The translations under genes were made by a program, and so were the position numbers. A stretch of DNA of 64,000 bases. Source: Bombella intestini. Lineage in GTDB: Bacteria > Pseudomonadota > Alphaproteobacteria > Acetobacterales > Acetobacteraceae. The stretch is taken from the NCBI RefSeq assembly GCF_002003665.1, contig NZ_JATM01000001.1, positions 496,001-560,000 on the forward strand, given 5' to 3'. Every line of letters begins with the position of its first letter. Position 1 is the stretch's first letter. Shown piece by piece: positions 18,894 to 30,180 of the stretch. The notes beneath the pieces were generated by a model. That model saw nothing but the letters and a program-made list of their open reading frames with translations. It was not told the origin of the DNA and did not search any database.

Positions 18894-20133
18894 GCCGCAG
18901 AGCCTCCACCGGGTCGGTCTTTGCCGCACGCCATGAGGGATATAGCGTAGCCAACAGCGAGAGAACCAATGACAGCACGGCGACTTCCACGACCTGCGAC
19001 CAAACTAAGCGGGCTGGGAGCCGGGCAAGAAAATAAACCTCTGGATTGAACAGGTCCGTACCCGTTAGGGATTCCAGCACGTGTCGGATCCGCTCGATAT
19101 TCAAGGCGAAGCAAATGCCTAGCCCTGTTCCCACAACCGTTCCCACCACGCCAACGGATGCCCCGCACATAAGGAAAATCCGCATCACACTGCCCCGACT
19201 GGCCCCGAAGGTCCTTAGCACAGCAATGTCCCGTGTTTTGTCCTTAACCATCATGATGAGCGAGGAAATCACGTTAAAGGCCGCCACAAGAATGATGAGC
19301 GTGAGAATGAGGAACATCACATTCTGTTCCACTGTCACGGCATCCAGAAAACCATTGGCACTTTGTGTCCAGTCCAGCACCTGAAGACGGGGATCATTCA
19401 AGGCCTCCGTAATCTGACGGCTGATAGGTCTGACATGCAGCGGGTCGGACGTGCTGACCTGCATCAACGAGACCCCATCTCCCATCATTAGGAATTTCTG
19501 GGAGGCCGCCAACGGCATGAGAATGATGTTGCTGTTATAATCATTCCAGTTGGCATCGAAGATCACAGCCACATGCAGTTTCCGCACTCGTGGCATCGTG
19601 CCGAATGGTGTGGCCTGCCCGTTGGGAGACAGGATGGTCAGTGGCGAACCGACATGCAGGCCAGCACGCTCGGCCAGCGTAACCCCCACGGCCACAGCAG
19701 AATCACCCTGGAAGTCATCCAAACTGCCTTCCATGATTCCATCACTAAGGGCTTTCCAGCTCCGCAAGTCATCCTGCGCCAGCCCTTCCAGCATGGCACC
19801 CGTGGAATAACGCCCCGCTTCTGCAAGGACCGTGCCCTGCGTCATGGGCAGAACCTGCGTCACACCGGGAACCTTCCGGATCAACGCCGCATCATCCTTG
19901 TATTCCCGGATGACCTGCCCATAGGCATAGACGTTCAGGTCCCCATGCAGACCGAGAATCCGCCCCATCAGATCGGCCTTAAAACCGTTCATCACGGCCA
20001 TGACGATAATGAGCGTCGCTACCCCCAGAGCGATCCCAACAAGGGAAAAGAGCGCAATGACGGATGCAAAGCGTTCTCCCTTACGGGCACGCAAATAGCG
20101 CAGGGCAACTGTCCGCTCAAATCGCCCGAACAT
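18886..20133 (-). CDS. lolC: Lipoprotein-releasing ABC transporter permease LolC/E
   Basis: Inner-membrane permease of the MacB/FtsX superfamily, 415 residues. The N-terminal [27 protein letters not shown] leads into the first membrane helix. A large periplasmic domain follows, and three C-terminal helices include [21 protein letters not shown] and the [23 protein letters not shown] segment. Only one such permease gene adjoins lolD, so the complex may use a single homodimeric permease, common outside Enterobacteria. It starts two bases after proS. The substrate receiver may be the LolA-like lipoprotein at 9.1-9.7 kb. Confidence 0.93.
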   Translation of the reverse strand: MFGRFERTVALRYLRARKGERFASVIALFSLVGIALGVATLIIVMAVMNGFKADLMGRILGLHGDLNVYAYGQVIREYKDDAALIRKVPGVTQVLPMTQGTVLAEAGRYSTGAMLEGLAQDDLRSWKALSDGIMEGSLDDFQGDSAVAVGVTLAERAGLHVGSPLTILSPNGQATPFGTMPRVRKLHVAVIFDANWNDYNSNIILMPLAASQKFLMMGDGVSLMQVSTSDPLHVRPISRQITEALNDPRLQVLDWTQSANGFLDAVTVEQNVMFLILTLIILVAAFNVISSLIMMVKDKTRDIAVLRTFGASRGSVMRIFLMCGASVGVVGTVVGTGLGICFALNIERIRHVLESLTGTDLFNPEVYFLARLPARLVWSQVVEVAVLSLVLSLLATLYPSWRAAKTDPVEALRHE

Positions 20134-20135
20134 GA

Positions 20136-21452
20136 TCAGGCAAGCCCCAGTTTCGCCAGAGCCTCATCCAGAGGCAGTTCGCTCCGCTCGCCGGTAGCAC
20201 GATGCTTCAGCTCCACCATGCCTGCCTTAGCCCCACGGGGACCGACAATGATCTGCCACGGATGACCCATCAGATCGGCATCATTAAACTTCACACCAGC
20301 ACGGTCGGAGCGGTCATCATAGAGCAGGCCTTCTGGGTCACGGCTATAAATGCTCTCGCAAAGCTGGTCACACAATGCATCACCGGGACGGAGATTGAGT
20401 AGAGCCGCACGATAGGGAGCCACTTCTTCCGGCCAGATAATGCCAGCGTCATCATGGGAGGCCTCAATGATGGCCCCAACCAGACGGGACACCCCGATAC
20501 CATAAGACCCCATATGAGGATGCAGAGGCGCACCATCAGCACCACTCACTTCTACCCCCATAGATTCGGTATATTTCGTACCGAAATAGAAGATGTGACC
20601 AACCTCAATCCCACGGCCACCACGGCGGCGATCTTCCGGCACGTTCTCCCATGTGGAAAGATCGTGCTTTTCATCCGTAGCAGAGTAAGTCGTCTTTACG
20701 ATCTCACGCAGCTTCTGGAGGTCCTCCTCCTTCTGCGGATCGAGGCCGATGCTATCCCAGTCGATCTCATCCCAGCCAGCATCATAAAAGACCTCGCTCT
20801 CCCCAGTCGGGGCAAGAACGAGAAATTCGTGGCTGAGTTCACCACCAATCGGCCCCGTATCGGCTGCCATCGGCACGGCCTGTACACCCAGACGGCGGAA
20901 AATCTTCAGATATGACAGCATGATGCGGTAATAGCTCCGCACAGCATCATCGTAAGAGAGATCGAAGCTATAACCGTCCTTCATGTAGAATTCACGGCCA
21001 CGCATCACACCGAAACGAGGGCGGATCTCATCCCGGAATTTCCACTGGATATGATAAAGCATCTTCGGCAATTCACGGTATGATTTTACCGTACCGCCAA
21101 AAAGATCCGTCACCATTTCCTCATTGGTCGGACCGTAGAGCATCTCACGATCCTGCCTATCCTTAATACGCAGCATCTCCGGGCCATAGGCATCGTAACG
21201 ACCAGAACGCCGCCATAGCTCGGCCGACTGAACGGTTGGCATCAGGATTTCCTGCCCGCCAATCCGGTCCTGCTCCTGCCGCACAATGTTAGCAATATTC
21301 CGCAGGACACGCAGACCTGCGGGCAGCCATGTATAAATGCCCGATGAGGACTGCCGCACAAGGCCAGCCCGCAACATCAACCGATGAGAGGCAATCTGCG
21401 CCTCCGCCGGAACTTCTTTCAGAGTGGGCTGGAAAGCCTGACTTAACCGCAT
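20136..21452 (-). CDS. proS: Prolyl-tRNA synthetase
   Basis: Class II aminoacyl-tRNA synthetase, 438 residues. Motif 1 lies near [20 protein letters not shown], motif 2 near [22 protein letters not shown], and motif 3 near [17 protein letters not shown]. The short length shows it lacks the editing insertion of E. coli-type enzymes, as is usual in alphaproteobacteria. The C-terminal anticodon-binding domain ends in [20 protein letters not shown] ahead of the ATG overlaps the end of the RNase J gene. Confidence 0.95.
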   Translation of the reverse strand: MRLSQAFQPTLKEVPAEAQIASHRLMLRAGLVRQSSSGIYTWLPAGLRVLRNIANIVRQEQDRIGGQEILMPTVQSAELWRRSGRYDAYGPEMLRIKDRQDREMLYGPTNEEMVTDLFGGTVKSYRELPKMLYHIQWKFRDEIRPRFGVMRGREFYMKDGYSFDLSYDDAVRSYYRIMLSYLKIFRRLGVQAVPMAADTGPIGGELSHEFLVLAPTGESEVFYDAGWDEIDWDSIGLDPQKEEDLQKLREIVKTTYSATDEKHDLSTWENVPEDRRRGGRGIEVGHIFYFGTKYTESMGVEVSGADGAPLHPHMGSYGIGVSRLVGAIIEASHDDAGIIWPEEVAPYRAALLNLRPGDALCDQLCESIYSRDPEGLLYDDRSDRAGVKFNDADLMGHPWQIIVGPRGAKAGMVELKHRATGERSELPLDEALAKLGLA

Positions 21453-21463
21453 GTTCTTTTTCC

Positions 21464-23122
21464 TCAGACGCGCAGGAGATGGACATCAACCAGCGGACGC
21501 TTCCGCAACTTCCGGCCTAGAGCCCGACGCAGGGCCGTGCGTGCTGCATCACGGAACGCCTGATCATCCTGCCGGAATTCATCGGGAATCTCATCAATGG
21601 CATACGCAAATTCTTCACGAATACGCGTACTTTCAGGGTCATCCCGCTCCAATAGGCCCGGCGCACTGATGCGAGGCTCCCCGATGACGTAACCTTCATC
21701 ATCCACCGCAAAGCTGGCCAGCACCATACCGTTAAAGAGCATCCGGCGACGGGCAGCCAATACACCACCCGTCATAGGCAGGAGGCGATCACCATCTAGA
21801 GCCAACAGGCCCGTTGGTGCCGTATCGACCACCTCGACCGGTCCCGGCCCCAGATTGAGGATATCACCATCTTCCAGCAACACAGCCTCTGCGCCACATT
21901 CACGGGCCAACGCCCCATGCGCCGTCAGATGGCGCCATTCCCCATGTGTAGGGATGCTGTAACGGGGCCGGACCAGACTGTAGAGGTGACGAATATCACC
22001 ACCAGTTGCATGACCGGATGTATGCACCATGCCATCTTTATCCGTCAGGACAGTTACGCCACGGCGGGTCAAGTTATCCTGCACGGTCATAACGGCCTGC
22101 TCATTCCCCGGAATGACACGGGAACTATAAATGACCGTATCCCCCTCACCCAGCGAAATCGTAGAATGAGTATCACAGGCAATGCGAGACAGGGCAGAAC
22201 GTGCCTCACCCTGACTACCTGTAATGATCATCAACAGATTCTCATCCGGAACATCCTTGATGTCATATTCCGTCAGGAAGGGCGGCAGGTCCGAGAAATA
22301 ACCACATTCACGGGCTGCGGCTTCCAGATTGCGCAAGGAACGCCCAACCACCATGATCTCACGACCAGAGGCCAAACCAGCCTTAGCGATGCTCTCCACA
22401 CGGGCAACGTTACTGGCAAAGCATGTCACGGCGACACGCCCTTCCAGCTTTGCAATCATTTCCGTCAAACCAACACGAACATCGGCCTCAGACTGGGAAC
22501 GTCCTTCCTTCATGACGTTTGTGCTGTCACCCACCATTGCGAGGACACCCTCATCACCCAGCGCACGGAACGCATCCTCATCCGTTACTGGGCCAACCAG
22601 TGGTGTCGGGTCCAGCTTCCAGTCCCCCGTATGGATAATAATACCATGAGGAGTGCGGATGGCCACGGACTGGGCTTCCACAATGGAATGGGTCACCGGA
22701 ACGAACTGAAGATCAAACGGCCCCACATCAAAGCGGGAACCCGGCATGATAATATGAATGACGACCTGATTCTGAAGGTTCGCCTCGCTCAACTTACGCC
22801 GCAGCACAGCCGCAGTGAATGGGGTGGCATAGACCGGACAACGAAGCTGCCGCCAAAGATGGGCCACAGCCCCCACGTGGTCTTCATGAGCGTGAGTGAT
22901 GACCAGCCCGTGCAAACTCTCCCGCCGCTCGGCAATGAATGTCGGGTCGGACAGCAACACATCAGCTTCCGGTGTATCATTACCAGAGAAGCCAATACCG
23001 CAATCAATAGCCAACCAATGTTCTTCTCCATCCTCACGTAGGCGATAGAGATTGAAATTCATGCCAATTTCGCCCGTCCCCCCAAGTGGAAGGAAGGCAA
23101 AATCACTCTTTTGTTCTGTCAT
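21464..23122 (-). CDS. rnj: Ribonuclease J
   Basis: Metallo-beta-lactamase/beta-CASP ribonuclease with 5'-3' exonuclease and endonuclease activity in mRNA turnover and rRNA maturation. In 552 residues the zinc-binding [10 protein letters not shown] begins at 77. [10 protein letters not shown] at about 15-24, [27 protein letters not shown] and the beta-CASP motif [11 protein letters not shown] follow. Alphaproteobacteria commonly have RNase J with RNase E. It lies 54 bases after coaX and 11 before proS. Confidence 0.95.
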   Translation of the reverse strand: MTEQKSDFAFLPLGGTGEIGMNFNLYRLREDGEEHWLAIDCGIGFSGNDTPEADVLLSDPTFIAERRESLHGLVITHAHEDHVGAVAHLWRQLRCPVYATPFTAAVLRRKLSEANLQNQVVIHIIMPGSRFDVGPFDLQFVPVTHSIVEAQSVAIRTPHGIIIHTGDWKLDPTPLVGPVTDEDAFRALGDEGVLAMVGDSTNVMKEGRSQSEADVRVGLTEMIAKLEGRVAVTCFASNVARVESIAKAGLASGREIMVVGRSLRNLEAAARECGYFSDLPPFLTEYDIKDVPDENLLMIITGSQGEARSALSRIACDTHSTISLGEGDTVIYSSRVIPGNEQAVMTVQDNLTRRGVTVLTDKDGMVHTSGHATGGDIRHLYSLVRPRYSIPTHGEWRHLTAHGALARECGAEAVLLEDGDILNLGPGPVEVVDTAPTGLLALDGDRLLPMTGGVLAARRRMLFNGMVLASFAVDDEGYVIGEPRISAPGLLERDDPESTRIREEFAYAIDEIPDEFRQDDQAFRDAARTALRRALGRKLRKRPLVDVHLLRV

Positions 23123-23176
23123 AAACGCATCATATCCTGTTCAAGCGTTATCAGGGTGCCCGAAGGCGGTATGGGC

Positions 23177-23992
23177 CTATTGCCCGGAAAAATCGGTAAT
23201 GAAACGATCCCTATTCTGCTCGGCCAGAAGACGCAGTCCTTCCAGCGTGAGGTCAGGGGCCACTTCATCAAATAACGTCGTCCCCTCAGAGAAGAGCGGG
23301 GCCAGACCGCCCGTTGCCACAACTCTGGGGCTCTCCTGCATTTCACCAGCAATGCGGTGAACAATTCCTTCGACCAGTCCCACATAGCCCCAGAAGAGGC
23401 CTGATCGCATCGCAACACTCGTGCTGCGGCCTATTGCTTCCACAGGTCGCCCGACACTGACACGGGGCAGCCGCGCCGCCGCCTGATGCAGTGCATCCAT
23501 CGAGAGATTAACCCCCGGGGCAATCGCTCCACCGCAATAACGGCCCTGAGCATCGACAACATCGAACGTTGTCGCCGTTCCAAAATCCACAACCACCAAC
23601 GGGCCGCCACCATAAAGCTGACGGGCAGCAAGGCCATTCAACAGCCGATCCGCTCCCAACTCCGCTGGGGTATCCACCAGCACATCCATGTGCCAGTCCA
23701 GCTCATCATTAGCCACAAGAGGCTCCACATGCAGCCAGCAACGGCATAAACGCCTCAGATCATACAACGCAGCCGGAACTACCGTCCCAATAATGGCCTG
23801 CGTTATACAATCCGGGCTCAGTCCTACACGCTCCATCAAGCTGAGCAGCCAGACAGCGTATTCATCCGCCGTTCTACGGTCATCTGTCGAGATACGCCAG
23901 CGGCCTACCCATGTCCCGCCATCATGAATGGCAAAAACCACATTCGTATTGCCAGCATCAATGACGAGCAGCACATCTCCTCCCTTACTCAC
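23177..23992 (-). CDS. coaX: Type III pantothenate kinase
   Basis: Phosphorylates pantothenate at the first step of coenzyme A synthesis; feedback-insensitive ASKHA-fold enzyme. The phosphate-binding motif [19 protein letters not shown] is at about 8-26, [14 protein letters not shown] in the middle, and [10 protein letters not shown] is the adenosine-site motif. At 271 residues it is slightly longer than the roughly 255 of typical CoaX. It overlaps birA by eight bases, and the birA-coaX-rnj order is a conserved alphaproteobacterial arrangement. Confidence 0.95.
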   Translation of the reverse strand: MSKGGDVLLVIDAGNTNVVFAIHDGGTWVGRWRISTDDRRTADEYAVWLLSLMERVGLSPDCITQAIIGTVVPAALYDLRRLCRCWLHVEPLVANDELDWHMDVLVDTPAELGADRLLNGLAARQLYGGGPLVVVDFGTATTFDVVDAQGRYCGGAIAPGVNLSMDALHQAAARLPRVSVGRPVEAIGRSTSVAMRSGLFWGYVGLVEGIVHRIAGEMQESPRVVATGGLAPLFSEGTTLFDEVAPDLTLEGLRLLAEQNRDRFITDFSGQ

Positions 23993-24734
23993 AGATCACA
24001 TCACCCGTCACAACCGAGGTTACAGTACCACCGTCCAGTGCAAGCAAAAGATGTCCCTGCGCATCAAGCCCGGCAAATTGTCCTGTCTCTTCCCTACCAT
24101 GCCTTCGAAGGATCAGTCGAGTGCCCAGAGGGTGGGCACGCTGCATCCAGCCATCCCATACCACGCTCTGCCCCTCATGCTGCCAACGTTCCATCCAGCT
24201 ATCAAAAGCCTGCACGATGGCTCTGGCACAGGCTGGTGCTTCCGGTGGCGAGCAATATTCAGCCAAGGCTGCCAGGTCTCGACCTTCAACATGCGGAGCC
24301 ATACGCAAGTTCGCTCCCATGCCGATCACTGCCCAACTGGTGGCCTCTCCCCCTGCACTCGTCAGAGGGCCGGTCTCAATTAAAATACCGGCCATCTTGC
24401 GACCAGACAGCAACAGGTCATTCGGCCATTTCAGCCTTAATATGGAAGGATTCTTCTCGGGTAGAGCCGCAGCAGCAACCAGCCCATCATAAAGGGCCAA
24501 CCCTACCAAATATGGTAGAACGCTACGCAGATTCTGATTCTCGGAAAAATGAAAAAGGAAGGAAAAAGCCAAATTTCCTTCGCCACTATCCCAATTACGC
24601 CCTCGGCTCCCGCGGGCAGCACTCTGTCGCTCTGCTATTACAGCCAGCCTATCTCTTTCGCCGGCTTCAGCCCGTTCCCGACAGAGGTCGGAAGTGGATG
24701 CCAGCGTTTCATATTGTTCGAAACGCCAGGTCAT
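23985..24734 (-). CDS. birA: Biotin--[acetyl-CoA-carboxylase] ligase
   Basis: Attaches biotin to the carboxyl-carrier domain of biotin-dependent carboxylases through biotinyl-AMP. The 249-residue protein is monofunctional: it lacks the DNA-binding domain of E. coli BirA. Motifs: TLASTSDLC, the ligase loop [11 protein letters not shown] (cf. GRGRRGR), [20 protein letters not shown], and GMGANLRM. It heads the operon ending at dnaE and begins 18 bases after the tRNA-Val 3' end, so the tRNA may be processed from a shared transcript. Confidence 0.93.
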   Translation of the reverse strand: MTWRFEQYETLASTSDLCRERAEAGERDRLAVIAERQSAARGSRGRNWDSGEGNLAFSFLFHFSENQNLRSVLPYLVGLALYDGLVAAAALPEKNPSILRLKWPNDLLLSGRKMAGILIETGPLTSAGGEATSWAVIGMGANLRMAPHVEGRDLAALAEYCSPPEAPACARAIVQAFDSWMERWQHEGQSVVWDGWMQRAHPLGTRLILRRHGREETGQFAGLDAQGHLLLALDGGTVTSVVTGDVICE

Positions 24735-24752
24735 AGAAAACTTAATATAGGG

Positions 24753-24827
24753 TGGTGGGCAATGACGGGATCGAACCGCCGACCCTCTCGGTGTAAACGA
24801 GACGCTCTACCGCTGAGCTAATTGCCC
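24753..24827 (-). tRNA. tRNA-Val (anticodon UAC)
   Basis: A 75-base minus-strand gene. Acceptor GGGCAAT pairs with ATTGCCC, with an encoded CCA. The anticodon arm TCTCG-TTTACAC-CGAGA gives UAC, and the T-arm holds GTTCGATCC. It lies between hupB and birA. Confidence 0.96.
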
Positions 24828-24860
24828 GCCCCGAGTTATATGCAAAAGCACCTCGAAGCG

Positions 24861-24905
24861 CAACAGGGAATTATCATTTTTTTCAAAAAATTATCTTCCC
24901 CGTTG
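24861..24905 (-). repeat. Imperfect long hairpin downstream of hupB, likely terminator
   Basis: CAACAGGGAA (24861-24870) and TTCCCCGTTG (24896-24905) pair with one mismatch around an A/T-rich core that can also fold on itself (TTTTTTT opposite AAAAAA). It follows the hupB stop by about 15 bases on the minus strand. It could end hupB mRNA before tRNA-Val. Confidence 0.5.
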
Positions 24906-24919
24906 CTACGATGCCAGCC

Positions 24920-25207
24920 TTACTTGCTGACAGCGTCCTTCAGGCCCTTGCCCGGCTTAAAGCGCACGGACGTGGAGGCCGGAATATCAATCTCTTCGCC
25001 AGTGCGCGGATTGCGGCCCTTGGCAGCCTTACGAGTGGCTGTCACGAAGCTGCCAAAACCTACCAGGCGAACTTCCTGCCCCTTAGCAAGGGTCTTCTCG
25101 ATGGTGCCGAACACGGCATCCACGACATCACCAGCCTTCGCCTTAGGAAGATCTGCAGCCTCGGCAACAGAAGCAATGAGTTCCTGCTTGTTCAGAGGTT
25201 TCTCCAT
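24920..25207 (-). CDS. hupB: DNA-binding protein HU
   Basis: Nucleoid-associated protein that bends DNA without strong sequence preference. The 95-residue product starts EKPLNKQELIASVAEAA and carries the prokaryotic DNA-bending signature VGFGSFVTATRKAAKGRNPR with NP at the intercalating tip. The start is fixed by family length and GGAAAGG upstream; an ORF extension to 25270 is noncoding leader. A promoter and a hairpin are visible upstream. It follows lon, as in most alphaproteobacteria. Confidence 0.96.
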   Translation of the reverse strand: MEKPLNKQELIASVAEAADLPKAKAGDVVDAVFGTIEKTLAKGQEVRLVGFGSFVTATRKAAKGRNPRTGEEIDIPASTSVRFKPGKGLKDAVSK

Positions 25208-25236
25208 GGTAAGCCTTTCCAATGGTTGGGTGAGAC

Positions 25237-25253
25237 GGCCCCAGAAAGGGGCC
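25237..25253 (-). other. Hairpin in the hupB leader
   Basis: GGCCCC and GGGGCC form a perfect 6-bp stem with a five-base loop about 30 bases ahead of the hupB start. No U-tract follows, so it may stabilise the leader or cap lon mRNA rather than terminate. Confidence 0.5.
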
Positions 25254-25281
25254 AGAATCACATATTGCAATTTACATCTGC

Positions 25282-25309
25282 ACTATGAAGCGGTTTTCGT
25301 CCGCGTCAA
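25282..25309 (-). promoter_or_regulatory. Candidate hupB promoter
   Basis: On the minus strand, TTGACG (25304-25309) is followed after 16 bases by CATAGT (25282-25287), close to TTGACA/TATAAT. It lies 75-100 bases before the hupB ATG and would place the hairpin at 25237-25253 in the leader. Confidence 0.55.
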
Positions 25310-25335
25310 CAGCCGGAGGGCAAGAATACCCCCAC

Positions 25336-27939
25336 TTAGTGCCGAATTGAGCGAGAAATTCCTTCCCCGTTCACTTTCTTGCCGCTTCTGCCCGCCACCG
25401 GCCCTGTTGCCAAGGCTCTGGGCGGTTCTGTCAGCGCAACATTCAGCACCTCATCCATGTGCTGTACAGGGATGATCTCTAGGCCTTCCTTCACATTCTC
25501 CGGGATCTCGGCAAGGTCTTTGACGTTTGCCTCCGGGATCAGAACCGTTTTGATCCCGGCCCGAAGAGCTGCCAGTAGCTTCTCTTTCAGCCCGCCGATC
25601 TCCAGCACACGGCCACGCAGGGTCACCTCCCCCGTCATGGCGACATCATGCCGGACCGGGATACGTGTCAGAACGCTGACTAGAGATGTCGTCAGTGCTG
25701 AACCGGCTGAAGGACCATCCTTGGGCACCGCACCTTCCGGCAGATGCACATGAACATCCGTCTTCTCCAGCACGGCAGGATCAATCCCGAATGTCTCAGC
25801 ACGGGACTTCACATAAGAAAAGGCCGCAGAGACACTCTCCTTCATCACGTCACCGAGCTTACCAGTATGACGGATCGTCCCCTTACCCGGCATGGTCAGA
25901 CTCTCGATGGTCAATATCTCACCACCCACCTGTGTCCATGCCAGACCGGTCACAATCCCAACCTGATCTTCCTGGTCTGCCTCGCTATGACGGTAACGTG
26001 GCACGCCGGCGTAGGTCTCCAATGTTTCTGGCGTAACCTCGATCTTATTCACGGTGCCAGACAGAATCTCACGCACAGCCTTGCGGGCTAGACGAGCGAT
26101 CATCCGCTCCAGACTACGCACCCCTGCTTCCCGTGTGTAAGAACGGATAAGGGCCAGAAGCGCTTCATCGGTTACATGCCACTCATCGGGACGCAGGTTA
26201 TGTTCCTTGGCCTGTTTGGCAAGAAGGTGCCTTTTGGCAATTTCCAGCTTTTCCTGCTCCGTATAGCCAGACAGACGGATGATCTCCATACGGTCCAGCA
26301 ACGGCTGCGGCATATCGAGGGAGTTAGCCGTCGCAATAAACATGATGTTCGAAAGATCATATTCGACTTCGAGATAATGATCCCCAAACGTGTTGTTCTG
26401 CTCTGGGTCCAGCACCTCCAGAAGAGCCGAAGACGGATCACCACGCCAATCGGAGCCGAGCTTGTCCACCTCATCCAGCAGGAAGAGCGGATTATTCACC
26501 CCAGCTTTCTTAACGCCCTGAATAATCTTACCGGGCATGGCTCCAATATAGGTCCGCCGGTGACCACGTATCTCGGATTCATCACGCATACCACCAAGGG
26601 ACATACGGACATATTTCCGCCCCGTCGCTCTGGCGATGGACCGGGCCAGAGAGGTCTTACCAACACCCGGAGGGCCAACCAGACAGAGAATCGGGCCTTT
26701 CAGCTTCTTGGCGCGGCTCTGGACAGCCAAATACTCCAGAATACGCTCCTTGATCTTCTCCAACCCGTAATGATCGGCCTCCAGAACATCCTCGGCTTTC
26801 TGAAGAGACTTGGTCAATCTGGACTGTTTCTTCCACGGCAGAGCGACCAGCCAATCCAGATAGCTGCGGACTACTGTACCCTCAGCAGACATCGGGCTCA
26901 TGTTCCGCAGCTTCTTCAGCTCACCACGGGCTTTGTCCTTGGCCTCTTGGCTCAGGCCCTGCGTCTCGATCTTTTCTTCGATCTCACCGAGTTCATCACG
27001 ACCATCTTCACTCTCACCCAGCTCCTTCTGGATGGCCTTCATCTGCTCATTGAGATAATATTCCCGCTGGGTTTTCTCCATCTGCTTTTTCACACGGCTG
27101 CGGATACGCTTCTCTACCTGAAGCACATCGATTTCCGCTTCCATGCCGGCAAAAATACGCTCTAACCGCTCCTCAACAGAGAGGGTCTCCAAGAGTTCCT
27201 GCCGCTCAGGAATCCGCAAATTAAGATGGCTAGCAATCGTATCTGCCAAACGGGAGGGGTCTTCCAGATGGCTGACGGAGGCCAGAACCTCTGGGGCGAC
27301 TTTCTTGTTCAGCCGGGCATAATCCTCAAAGCGTTTTACAGCAGAGCGGGCCAGTGCCTCACGCTCTCCCTCCCGAGCACCCAGCTCATCGGGAAGATCC
27401 TCCACAGAGCTCTGAAAATACCCGTCCTGCTCCTTCAACTCGACCAGACGGACACGACGCATCCCTTCCACCAGCACTTTTACAGTGCCATCAGGCAGTT
27501 TCAGCAGCTGAAGAACGCTGGCAACCGTCCCAACACGGAAGACGTCATCAACGGTCGGCTCATCCTTGCCTACATCTTTCTGAGAAACAAGGATGATCTC
27601 ACGGCCATCCTCCGGCATCTGGTCCAGAGCATGGATAGACTTTTCACGTCCCACGAAAAGGGGGACGATCATATGAGGGAAGACAACAATATTCCGCAAG
27701 GGCAGCACAGGCAGGACAGGCCGCTGCTCTTTTTTACGAGCCACCTTTTTTTCAGTAGCGGCCTTTGCCGGCTGCGCCTTACTAGCAGCTACCTTTTTAC
27801 GTGGTGCCGTAGTCTTGCTCGCTTCGCCTTTAACAGCATTGGAAGTCGTACGCCGTGTACGCCCCGCATTTCCGCCGCCGGAAGTCTTCGTATCGGCAGT
27901 CTTGCGGCGACTTGTTTTTGGTTTCTTTTCGTCACTCAT
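25336..27939 (-). CDS. lon: ATP-dependent protease Lon with a basic N-terminal tail
   Basis: AAA+ serine protease degrading misfolded and regulatory proteins. The usual N domain starts with [20 protein letters not shown] only at about residue 77. The preceding segment is a low-complexity Lys/Ala/Thr/Arg tail ([34 protein letters not shown]). Walker A is [13 protein letters not shown]. The Ser-Lys dyad lies in [11 protein letters not shown] and [12 protein letters not shown]. The total of 867 residues exceeds typical Lon by about 65, accounted for by the tail. The start follows a GGAG-containing leader, and no in-frame Met occurs between the tail and the N domain. A heat-shock-type promoter is visible upstream. 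Confidence 0.96.
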   Translation of the reverse strand: MSDEKKPKTSRRKTADTKTSGGGNAGRTRRTTSNAVKGEASKTTAPRKKVAASKAQPAKAATEKKVARKKEQRPVLPVLPLRNIVVFPHMIVPLFVGREKSIHALDQMPEDGREIILVSQKDVGKDEPTVDDVFRVGTVASVLQLLKLPDGTVKVLVEGMRRVRLVELKEQDGYFQSSVEDLPDELGAREGEREALARSAVKRFEDYARLNKKVAPEVLASVSHLEDPSRLADTIASHLNLRIPERQELLETLSVEERLERIFAGMEAEIDVLQVEKRIRSRVKKQMEKTQREYYLNEQMKAIQKELGESEDGRDELGEIEEKIETQGLSQEAKDKARGELKKLRNMSPMSAEGTVVRSYLDWLVALPWKKQSRLTKSLQKAEDVLEADHYGLEKIKERILEYLAVQSRAKKLKGPILCLVGPPGVGKTSLARSIARATGRKYVRMSLGGMRDESEIRGHRRTYIGAMPGKIIQGVKKAGVNNPLFLLDEVDKLGSDWRGDPSSALLEVLDPEQNNTFGDHYLEVEYDLSNIMFIATANSLDMPQPLLDRMEIIRLSGYTEQEKLEIAKRHLLAKQAKEHNLRPDEWHVTDEALLALIRSYTREAGVRSLERMIARLARKAVREILSGTVNKIEVTPETLETYAGVPRYRHSEADQEDQVGIVTGLAWTQVGGEILTIESLTMPGKGTIRHTGKLGDVMKESVSAAFSYVKSRAETFGIDPAVLEKTDVHVHLPEGAVPKDGPSAGSALTTSLVSVLTRIPVRHDVAMTGEVTLRGRVLEIGGLKEKLLAALRAGIKTVLIPEANVKDLAEIPENVKEGLEIIPVQHMDEVLNVALTEPPRALATGPVAGRSGKKVNGEGISRSIRH

Positions 27940-27985
27940 GCTTCAGGATCTCCATAGCGGACGATCAAACCCACGCCGCCCTATA

Positions 27986-28012
27986 AAAATGGCACGGCGA
28001 GGGTTCTTTCAA
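27986..28012 (-). promoter_or_regulatory. Candidate sigma-32-type promoter of lon
   Basis: On the minus strand TTGAAA (28007-28012) is followed after 14 bases by CCATTTT, resembling the sigma-32 consensus CTTGAAA-N13/14-CCCCATNT. It lies 45-70 bases ahead of the lon start. Heat-shock control of lon is well known in proteobacteria. Confidence 0.45.
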
Positions 28013-28027
28013 TTAATGTCTCTATGT

Positions 28028-28057
28028 GGGGTATCAAGGCATAAGGGACAATACCCC
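28028..28057. repeat. Inverted repeat GGGGTAT/ATACCCC upstream of lon
   Basis: A perfect 7-bp inverted repeat with a 16-base spacer (28028-28034 and 28051-28057), just upstream of the candidate lon promoter. It could be an operator or part of clpX transcript termination. Confidence 0.45.
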
Positions 28058-28070
28058 GCCATAGCAAAGC

Positions 28071-28112
28071 ACTGACAGAAATATGACTCTACCAGTACTT
28101 TTTTCTGTCAGT
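28071..28112 (-). repeat. Inverted repeat overlapping the clpX stop codon
   Basis: ACTGACAGAAA (28071-28081) and TTTCTGTCAGT (28102-28112) form a perfect 11-bp stem with a 20-base loop. One arm includes the clpX TGA. No U-tract follows on the minus strand. It may protect the clpX 3' end or act as a rho-independent pause. Confidence 0.6.
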
Positions 28113-29370
28113 CCGCCATTTTCTTTTCATCATCCTGCTGACCGTAGACATATACCGGTTCAGCCTTGCCTTCTGCGACATCACGATTGACAACGACCTT
28201 CTCAACATTCTTTCTGCCGGGAAGGTCAAACATTGTTTCCATCAGAATCTTCTCCATGATGGAACGCAGACCACGAGCCCCTGTCTGACGCTCGATGGCA
28301 CGGGCAGCAATCCCCTTGATGGCGTCTTCCTCAAACTCCAGCTCAACCCCTTCCATCTGGAAGAGACGCTGATACTGTTTGATTAAAGCATTTTTCGGCT
28401 CTGTCAGGATCTGGACCAGAGCGGCTTCGTCAAGATCATTCAATGTCGCAATGACGGGCAAACGACCAATGAACTCCGGAATCAGACCATATTTCATGAG
28501 GTCTTCCGGCTCGATATCTTTAAGAATATCTCCCAGCTTGCGGTCATCTTCGGAGCGCACATCAGCCCCAAAACCGATCCCGCTGCCCTTGCCCCGGGCA
28601 CTGATAACCTTATCCAGCCCAGCGAACGCGCCACCACAGATGAAGAGCATGTTGGTTGTATCAACCTGGACAAACTCCTGCTGCGGATGCTTGCGCCCAC
28701 CCTGCGGAGGAACGGACGCCACAGTCCCCTCCATCAGCTTCAGCAAAGCCTGCTGCACCCCCTCACCCGATACATCACGAGTGATAGACGGATTCTCCGC
28801 CTTACGAGAAATCTTATCGATCTCATCAATATAGACGATGCCACGCTGAGCGCGTTCGACATTATAATCACAGGCCTGAAGTAGCTTGAGAATGATATTC
28901 TCAACATCCTCACCCACATACCCGGCTTCTGTCAGCGTTGTGGCATCTGCCATCGTAAAGGGTACATCAAGAATACGGGCAAGCGTCTGGGCCAGAAGGG
29001 TCTTCCCTGTACCGGTCGGGCCGATCAGCATGATATTGGCCTTGCCGATTTCGACATCCCCGGCCTTCTCGGCCTGCTCCAGCCGCTTATAATGGTTATG
29101 CACAGCCACCGAGAGCACCTTCTTGGCTTCGCTCTGGCCAATGACATAATCATTAAGGATCTGGCAGATCTCACGTGGGGTCGGGACCCCTTCACCACTG
29201 GTTACAGGGCCTGCACTCCGCTCCTCACGAATGATATCCGTGCATAGCTCGACACATTCATTACAGATGAACACGGTCGGTCCGGCGATGAGTTTTTTCA
29301 CCTCATGCTGGGACTTTCCACAGAATGAACAATAAAGCGTATTCTTGGAATCGCTATCTTTTCCGCTCAT
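28108..29370 (-). CDS. clpX: ATP-dependent Clp protease ATP-binding subunit ClpX
   Basis: AAA+ unfoldase delivering substrates to ClpP. In 420 residues, the zinc-binding domain is [15 protein letters not shown] with ICNECVELC (residues about 13-43). Walker A is [14 protein letters not shown], Walker B YIDEIDKI, and the ClpP-docking loop is [14 protein letters not shown] precedes the ATG. A 6-bp hairpin (ACCCGT/ACGGGT at 29384-29402) lies just upstream. Gene order tig-clpP-clpX-lon is standard in proteobacteria. Confidence 0.98.
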   Translation of the reverse strand: MSGKDSDSKNTLYCSFCGKSQHEVKKLIAGPTVFICNECVELCTDIIREERSAGPVTSGEGVPTPREICQILNDYVIGQSEAKKVLSVAVHNHYKRLEQAEKAGDVEIGKANIMLIGPTGTGKTLLAQTLARILDVPFTMADATTLTEAGYVGEDVENIILKLLQACDYNVERAQRGIVYIDEIDKISRKAENPSITRDVSGEGVQQALLKLMEGTVASVPPQGGRKHPQQEFVQVDTTNMLFICGGAFAGLDKVISARGKGSGIGFGADVRSEDDRKLGDILKDIEPEDLMKYGLIPEFIGRLPVIATLNDLDEAALVQILTEPKNALIKQYQRLFQMEGVELEFEEDAIKGIAARAIERQTGARGLRSIMEKILMETMFDLPGRKNVEKVVVNRDVAEGKAEPVYVYGQQDDEKKMAD

Positions 29371-29438
29371 TACAGCTCCTCAAACCCGTATGGGAAACGG
29401 GTATGTTCAGACCCCTGAATACCCTGTGAATAATCAGA

Positions 29439-30080
29439 TCAGGCCCTCTTCTTCTCCGCCGGGTGTCGTGTCACGACCTCATCGACCAGCCCGAATTCCT
29501 TGGCTTCCGTAGCGGAGAGATAACGGTCACGCTCCAGCGCTTCTTCAATTTCTTCCAGAGCACGCCCTGTATGCTCACGGTAGATCTCGTTCAGGCGGCG
29601 GCGGATCTGAAGGATTTCACGAGCCTGAATCTCAATATCCGAAGCCTGCCCCTGCGCCCCACCGGAGGGTTGATGAACCATTACACGGGCATTTGGCAGA
29701 CAAAAACGCCGTCCCGCCTCACCAGCAGCCAACAGCAGCGACCCCATGGAAGCTGCCTGACCAATACAAACCGTACTGACCGGCGAGCGGATATACTGCA
29801 TGGTGTCGTACATAGCCAGACCAGCCGACACAACACCGCCCGGGCTGTTGATGTAAAAGGAAATTTCCTTAGTCGGGCTAACGCTCTCAAGGTAGAGCAG
29901 CTGCGCACAAATCAACGAAGAGACCTGATCATAAACCGGGCCTGTCAGGAAAATGATACGCTCCTGCAGAAGCCGGGAATAGATATCGAAAGAGCGCTCA
30001 CCCCTTGAGGTCTGCTCCACCACCATTGGAACAAGAGTATTATTGAACACGTCCAGAGGATTACGATCTTCAATGCCCAT
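29439..30080 (-). CDS. clpP: ATP-dependent Clp protease proteolytic subunit
   Basis: Serine protease forming the tetradecameric ClpP barrel. The 213-residue sequence contains the catalytic triad: Ser111 in GQAASMGS, His136 in MVHQPSGG and Asp185 in ERDRYLSA. The hydrophobic [19 protein letters not shown] strand is typical. It begins after a 150-base intergenic region following tig and runs into clpX after 68 bases. Confidence 0.98.
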   Translation of the reverse strand: MGIEDRNPLDVFNNTLVPMVVEQTSRGERSFDIYSRLLQERIIFLTGPVYDQVSSLICAQLLYLESVSPTKEISFYINSPGGVVSAGLAMYDTMQYIRSPVSTVCIGQAASMGSLLLAAGEAGRRFCLPNARVMVHQPSGGAQGQASDIEIQAREILQIRRRLNEIYREHTGRALEEIEEALERDRYLSATEAKEFGLVDEVVTRHPAEKKRA

Positions 30081-30180
30081 AGGTATTTTCCTTTACAACT
30101 CCCCCTAGCCTAGCACACACCCTGAGCCCCTGTCTCTGTGTGGAGTGGACTTATGTCAGAGGAATTTTCCTGCCAAGAGC

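Noticed and set aside
21917-23041. 374-codon open frame opposite RNase J
   Set aside because: Shadow of the RNase J gene with unrealistic composition.
26176-27165. 329-codon open frame opposite lon
   Set aside because: Shadow of the Lon reading frame; no conserved motif.
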